Source: URNF01 sp045594105 (GTDB lineage Bacteria; Bacillota; Clostridia; Oscillospirales; Acutalibacteraceae). From it: a stretch of 33,414 nt of DNA. Shown here piece by piece: positions 29,558-33,414 of the stretch (its first letter is position 1; every line of letters starts with the position of its first letter). The stretch covers positions 1-33,414 of the forward strand of contig JAZNXY010000019.1 of assembly GCA_045594105.1 (NCBI GenBank). The letters run 5' to 3'. A program made the position numbers and the translations under genes. The notes under the pieces were generated by a model. The model saw only the letters and a program-made list of their open reading frames with translations, was not told the DNA's origin and ran no database searches.

Positions 29558-31930
29558 ATGTATCGCGTAAACAAACGAGACGGCAAAATTGCGGAGTTTG
29601 ACATTGCAAAGATTACTGACGCTATCAAAAAGGGCTTTGAAGCGTGCGAAAGAGAATTCAACGACAACATTATTGACTTTTTGGCACTGAAGGTGACCGC
29701 GGACTTCGAACCGAAGGTACACGACGGTTTTGTAGACGTGGAGGATATTCAGGACAGTGTGGAAACCGTGCTTGTACAGGCAGGTTATGCGGACGTGGCA
29801 AAGGCGTACATTCTGTACCGCCGTCAGCGTGAAAAGCTCCGTAACATGAAATCCACCATTCTGGACTACAAAGACCTGGTTGACCAGTACGTGAAAAACC
29901 TCGACTGGCGTGTCAAGGAAAACTCCACCGTTACCTATTCGGTCGGCGGTCTGATCCTTTCCAACTCGGGTGCTATCACTGCGAACTACTGGCTGTCCGA
30001 GATTTATGACGACGAAATTGCCAATGCGCACAAAAATGCGGATATTCATATCCACGACCTGTCCATGCTGACCGGTTACTGTGCAGGTTGGTCCTTAAAA
30101 CAGCTTATCGAAGAAGGCCTTGGCGGTGTTGGCGGCAAAATCACCTCCGCTCCTGCAAAGCACCTGGCTACCCTTTGTAATCAGATGGTAAACTTCCTCG
30201 GCATCATGCAGAACGAATGGGCGGGCGCACAGGCGTTCTCCTCCTTCGATACCTATCTTGCTCCCTTTATCAAAACCGATAACTTGAGCTATGATGCAGT
30301 GAAAAAATGCATCGAGTCCTTCATTTACGGCGTCAATACCCCCAGCCGTTGGGGTACCCAGGCACCGTTCTCCAACATCACGCTTGACTGGACCGTACCG
30401 CACGACCTGGAAGACGAATACTGCATCGTCGGCGGCAAACGTATGGATTTCAAATACGGTGATTGTAAAAAGGAAATGGATATGGTGAACAAAGCGTTCA
30501 TCGAAATCATGATTGAAGGCGATGCCAACGGTCGTGGCTTCCAGTATCCTATCCCGACCTATTCCATCACCCGTGACTTTGACTGGGCGGACACCGAAAA
30601 CAACCGTTTGTTGTTCGAAATGACCTCCAAGTACGGCACACCCTACTTCTCCAACTACGTCAACAGCGATATGGAGCCCTCCGACGTACGCAGCATGTGC
30701 TGCCGTCTGCGTCTGGACCTGCGTGAGCTGCGTAAAAAGTCCGGCGGCTTCTTCGGCAGCGGCGAATCCACCGGTTCTGTCGGCGTTGTTACCATCAATA
30801 TGCCGCGTATCGCTTACCTGTCCCAGACGGAAGAAGAGTTCTACAAACGTCTTGATCATATGATGGACATTGCGGCACGTTCGCTCAAAATCAAACGTAC
30901 CATCATCACCAAATTGTTGGACGAGGGTCTGTATCCCTACACCAAACGGTACCTCGGTACGTTTGCAAACCACTTCTCCACTATCGGTCTTGTGGGTATG
31001 AACGAAGCGGGTCTTAACGCAAAATGGCTCCGCAAGGATATGACCCATCCCGAGACCCAGAAGTTTACGCAGGATGTGCTCAACCACATGCGTGAACGTC
31101 TCTCCGACTACCAGGAGAAATACGAGGATCTTTACAACCTCGAAGCGACGCCTGCGGAATCCACCGCATTCCGTCTTGCAAAGCATGACCGCAAATATTA
31201 TCCCGACATCATCTGTGCTTCCGACGGTGAAACGCCTTACTACACCAACTCTTCGCATCTGCCGGTTGGTTACACCGACGATATCTTTACCGCTCTGGAC
31301 ATCCAGGACGAGCTGCAGACGCTGTACACCTCCGGCACGGTATTCCATGCTTACATCGGCGAAAAACTGCCCGACTGGAAAGCAGCGGCAAACATTGTGC
31401 GTAAGATTGCGGAAAACTATCGCCTGCCGTACTATTCGCTCTCTCCCACATACTCTGTATGTAAAGAGCACGGCTATCTGGCGGGTGAACAGTTCACCTG
31501 TCCGCATTGCGGCAAAGAAGCCGAAGTATACAGCCGTATTACCGGTTACTACCGTCCTGTTAAAAACTGGAACGTTGGTAAAGCGCAGGAATACAAAGAG
31601 CGCCGCACCTACAACATTGCCACCTCCGTGCTTACCCACGAGGGCCCGCGCGGTGGCAACGAAGAGACCGTAGAACAGACTGCGAATGTTCTGGCTGACG
31701 GCATCTACCTGTTCGCATCTGCTACCTGCCCCAACTGTAAGATTGCCGAAGCACTGCTTACCAAAGCGGACATCGGTTTCCAGAAGCTGCTTGCCGAAGA
31801 AAACGTTGCACTGACCGAATCCCTCGGTATCAAACAGGCACCCACCCTCGTTGTGGTAAACGGCGGCGAAGCGGAAAAATACGTATCTGTTGCAAACATT
31901 AAAAAGTTTATGCAGACCGTAAAATGCTAA
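29558..31930 (+). CDS. nrdD: Anaerobic (class III) ribonucleotide reductase with fused thioredoxin-like domain
   Basis: This 790-aa glycyl radical enzyme reduces ribonucleoside triphosphates to deoxy forms. An N-terminal ATP-cone (about residues 1-92, VNKRDGKIAEFDIAKITDAI) gives allosteric control. The ten-stranded barrel follows, with MCCRLRLDLREL (about residue 380). A zinc site CxxH...CxxC (CKEHGYLAGEQFTCPHC) precedes the radical site RITGYY with Gly663. After that, a short linker leads to an extra domain (about 715-790): IYLFASATCPNCKIAEALL with Cys724 and Cys727, then a cis-Pro QAPTLVVVNGG, the thioredoxin/glutaredoxin fold. The E. coli enzyme lacks this and uses formate. Fusion suggests reduction by thiols, with trxB next door as the source. 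Start has AAGGAG upstream. Confidence 0.95.
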   Translation: MYRVNKRDGKIAEFDIAKITDAIKKGFEACEREFNDNIIDFLALKVTADFEPKVHDGFVDVEDIQDSVETVLVQAGYADVAKAYILYRRQREKLRNMKSTILDYKDLVDQYVKNLDWRVKENSTVTYSVGGLILSNSGAITANYWLSEIYDDEIANAHKNADIHIHDLSMLTGYCAGWSLKQLIEEGLGGVGGKITSAPAKHLATLCNQMVNFLGIMQNEWAGAQAFSSFDTYLAPFIKTDNLSYDAVKKCIESFIYGVNTPSRWGTQAPFSNITLDWTVPHDLEDEYCIVGGKRMDFKYGDCKKEMDMVNKAFIEIMIEGDANGRGFQYPIPTYSITRDFDWADTENNRLLFEMTSKYGTPYFSNYVNSDMEPSDVRSMCCRLRLDLRELRKKSGGFFGSGESTGSVGVVTINMPRIAYLSQTEEEFYKRLDHMMDIAARSLKIKRTIITKLLDEGLYPYTKRYLGTFANHFSTIGLVGMNEAGLNAKWLRKDMTHPETQKFTQDVLNHMRERLSDYQEKYEDLYNLEATPAESTAFRLAKHDRKYYPDIICASDGETPYYTNSSHLPVGYTDDIFTALDIQDELQTLYTSGTVFHAYIGEKLPDWKAAANIVRKIAENYRLPYYSLSPTYSVCKEHGYLAGEQFTCPHCGKEAEVYSRITGYYRPVKNWNVGKAQEYKERRTYNIATSVLTHEGPRGGNEETVEQTANVLADGIYLFASATCPNCKIAEALLTKADIGFQKLLAEENVALTESLGIKQAPTLVVVNGGEAEKYVSVANIKKFMQTVKC

Positions 31931-31937
31931 TCAAATG

Positions 31938-31966
31938 AATACGGGCGGCTACTTGCCGCCCGTATT
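31938..31966 (+). other. Intercistronic hairpin between nrdD and trxB, without a U-tract
   Basis: AATACGGGCGGC (31938-31949) pairs perfectly with GCCGCCCGTATT (31955-31966) around TACTT. It is followed by ATCTGTTATGG, not a T run, so transcription should continue into trxB. It may stabilise the nrdGD part of the mRNA or lower trxB expression. Confidence 0.6.
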
Positions 31967-31987
31967 ATCTGTTATGGAGTGAATGAT

Positions 31988-32899
31988 ATGTACGATTTGA
32001 TTGTTATCGGTGCAGGTCCTGCGGGCCTTACTGCCGCTTTGTATGCCCGCCGAGCAGAAAAAAGCGTGCTGATTTTGGAAAAAGGCGCTTTCGGTGGTCA
32101 GATCACCTTCTCCCCGAAGGTAGAAAACTATCCCGCATTTGAAAGTGTCAGCGGTACCGAGCTTGCCGATAAAATGGTAGAGCAGGTGTTGGCACAGGGT
32201 GCTGACGTCGAGGTGGAGACGGTGACGGGTATTACCGACAACGGAGATACCAAAACCGTTTTGACCGAAGAAGGCAGTGCTTATGAATGTAAAGCGGTGA
32301 TTATTGCTTGCGGTGCCAAGCATCGTCATTTGGGTGTTCCCAACGAAGAAAAGTTCATCGGGGACGGCATTTCCTTCTGTGCCGTTTGCGACGGTGCTTT
32401 TTATAAAAATAAAACGGTCGCATTGGTCGGTGGCGGCAACTCTGCATTGCAGGAAGCGATTTTGCTGAGTGAGAGCTGTAAAAAAGTGTATGTTTTACAA
32501 AACCTCGACTTTTTGACCGGCGAAAAACGCTTGCAGGATATTCTTGCTAAGCGTGGTAATGTAGAAATTGTCACCGGTACGGTTGTTTCCGAAATCATCG
32601 ACGGTGATACATTCAGCGGTGCGATTATCGAGAAGGTTGCAGACGGCAGTAAAGAAACCTTACTGCTTGACGGTATGTTTGTGGCTATCGGTCTTGTGCC
32701 TGAAAACACCGCATTCCAAAACGTGGTAGCCCTTGATGAACGTGGCTATGCCGATGTCGGTGAGGATTGTACCACCGCAACCGCAGGTGTGTTTGTGGCA
32801 GGTGACTGCCGTCGCAAAGCGGTACGTCAGGTAACCACCGCAACGGGCGACGGTGCAACCGCTGCTATCGCCGCTTGCAGATATATGGACGGATATTAA
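31988..32899 (+). CDS. trxB: Thioredoxin reductase-like flavoprotein, possibly not NADPH-dependent
   Basis: This 303-aa protein has the FAD-binding GAGPAGL motif at residues 8-14 region, the redox-active SFCAVCDGAF (CxxC), a second Rossmann motif GGGNSALQEA and the C-terminal FAD motif GVFVAGDCR. These define the low-molecular-weight thioredoxin reductase family. Where NADPH-dependent members have HRRxxxR, this protein reads VLQNLDFLTGEKRL, so the 2'-phosphate-binding arginines are absent. Some clostridial relatives use ferredoxin or another donor. ATG 31988 is used, with GGAG 8 bases upstream; the GTG at 31979 overlaps that site. Likely partner: the CPNC domain fused to NrdD. Confidence 0.88.
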   Translation: MYDLIVIGAGPAGLTAALYARRAEKSVLILEKGAFGGQITFSPKVENYPAFESVSGTELADKMVEQVLAQGADVEVETVTGITDNGDTKTVLTEEGSAYECKAVIIACGAKHRHLGVPNEEKFIGDGISFCAVCDGAFYKNKTVALVGGGNSALQEAILLSESCKKVYVLQNLDFLTGEKRLQDILAKRGNVEIVTGTVVSEIIDGDTFSGAIIEKVADGSKETLLLDGMFVAIGLVPENTAFQNVVALDERGYADVGEDCTTATAGVFVAGDCRRKAVRQVTTATGDGATAAIAACRYMDGY

Positions 32900-32904
32900 A
32901 TAAT

Positions 32905-33028
32905 GGCACCTTGTCTGAAGGGGGCTGGCAAAACCGTAGGTTTTGACCGGGGGAGTGGGAAGGATGAACGATCAATCCCTCCACCACCGCTAACGCGGCG
33001 GTCCCCCTCCCTTTAGGCAAGGGAGGCA
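32905..33028. repeat. MITE-like intergenic palindromic element
   Basis: About 124 bp with imperfect terminal inverted repeats: GGCACCTTGTCTGAAGGGGG at the left versus GCCTCCCTTGCCTAAAGGGA read inward from the right. An internal hairpin surrounds CACCGCTAACGCGGCGGT. The ends and the GGTGGAGGGATT-like inner motif look like the small palindromic repeats common between genes of Clostridia. It encodes nothing. Only one copy lies in this window. Confidence 0.65.
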
Positions 33029-33030
33029 CA

Positions 33031-33068
33031 AAAAAGAGCAGATGCACAACTGTGCATCTGCTCTTTTT
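33031..33068. terminator. Bidirectional terminator between trxB and the GH3 gene
   Basis: AAAAAGAGCAGATGCAC (33031-33047) pairs perfectly with GTGCATCTGCTCTTTTT (33052-33068) around AACT. It can stop both the plus-strand nrd transcript and the minus-strand glycosidase gene. Confidence 0.95.
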
Positions 33069-33074
33069 GTGCTT

Positions 33075-33414
33075 TTATTTCACCCAAACAGAGATTTTGT
33101 TAGCGGTGAAGCTGTCACCGCCCACATACACTTCAAACTCACCCTTTTCAACGGTAAAGGTGCCGTCTTCCAAATAGAAGCCGAGTTGTTTTTCGCCTAA
33201 TGTAAAGGTGAAGGTTTTGGTTTCACCTGCGGTGATAAGTGCTTTTTCGAATGCTTTTAGCTCACGCATCGGGCGCAGTAACGATGCGGCTTTATCACGG
33301 ATATACAGCTGCACCGTCTCTTTGGCATCGACAGCACCCGTATTGGTCACGTCTACCGTAACGGTGAAGGTATCGCCGTTTTTGAGCGCATCGAGCGAGA
33401 TTTCATTGGTGTTC
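33075..33414 (-). CDS. GH3 family glycosidase, C-terminal fragment (runs off the window)
   Basis: About 112 C-terminal residues are visible; the gene continues beyond the right edge. They form the fibronectin III-like domain that closes many family 3 beta-glucosidases: LKNGDTFTVTVDVTNTG, KETVQLYIRD, LLRPMRELKAFEK, ETKTFTFTLGEKQLGFY and FEVYVGGDS. The catalytic domains are outside, so substrate cannot be judged. The stop lies 6 bases from a strong terminator. No signal is available for location in the cell. It may act on sugars handled by the import locus, but it lies some 6 kb away and across the nrd operon. Confidence 0.9.
   Translation of the reverse strand, partial: NTNEISLDALKNGDTFTVTVDVTNTGAVDAKETVQLYIRDKAASLLRPMRELKAFEKALITAGETKTFTFTLGEKQLGFYLEDGTFTVEKGEFEVYVGGDSFTANKISVWVK

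Noticed and set aside
1..33414. tRNA, rRNA, phage or transposase genes
   Set aside because: None seen on either strand; the only mobile-like feature is the non-coding repeat at 32905-33028.

Overview
The window looks like chromosomal DNA of an anaerobic member of the Clostridia, probably of the Oscillospiraceae/Ruminococcaceae type. The reasons are strong AGGAGG-like ribosome binding sites, sigma-A promoters with 17-bp spacers, class III (oxygen-sensitive) ribonucleotide reductase, an MsmX/UgpC-type sugar ATPase, ECF-type vitamin uptake, and moderate GC. No tRNA, rRNA, CRISPR array, phage gene or transposase was seen. The taxonomic placement is an inference from gene content only.

Left part (1-14.9 kb), mostly housekeeping: a structured non-coding stretch at the left edge; coaX and an ECF S-component gene (coenzyme A supply); a convergent M14-like peptidase homologue that has lost key catalytic residues; a Nudix hydrolase; a membrane-anchored polysaccharide deacetylase; a lone sugar-ABC ATPase on the minus strand; a minus-strand cluster ispD-asnB-DUF4830-like-rsuA; a sugar epimerase-like TIM barrel; rpsO-pnp with a structured rpsO leader; and a two-gene envelope unit ending in a Thr-rich repeat protein.

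Middle part (15.0-28.5 kb), the accessory region of most interest: one tightly packed eight-gene operon starts at a single good promoter and ends at a strong terminator. It encodes a 132-aa secreted protein of unknown function, a 979-aa CBM-like/solute-binding fusion, a first permease pair, a beta-propeller/TPR/Yip1-like membrane protein, a DUF5696-type membrane-anchored protein, and a second permease pair. No ATPase lies in the operon; the lone ATPase at 4.3-5.5 kb is the obvious candidate to energise both pairs. A ThuA-like gene and an AraC-family regulator follow, divergently transcribed. The whole resembles a carbohydrate capture and import locus with two alternative channels and two extracytoplasmic accessory proteins of unknown role.

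Right part (28.5-33.4 kb): nrdG-nrdD-trxB behind a sigma-A promoter with a textbook NrdR box and a half-degenerate second box centred 31 bp away. NrdD carries a fused C-terminal thioredoxin/glutaredoxin-like domain (CPNC), and the next gene is a thioredoxin reductase-like flavoprotein that lacks the usual HRRxxxR NADPH motif. This suggests a self-contained, thiol-driven (not formate-driven) class III reductase. The window ends with a MITE-like palindromic repeat and the C-terminal end of a GH3 glycosidase gene on the minus strand.
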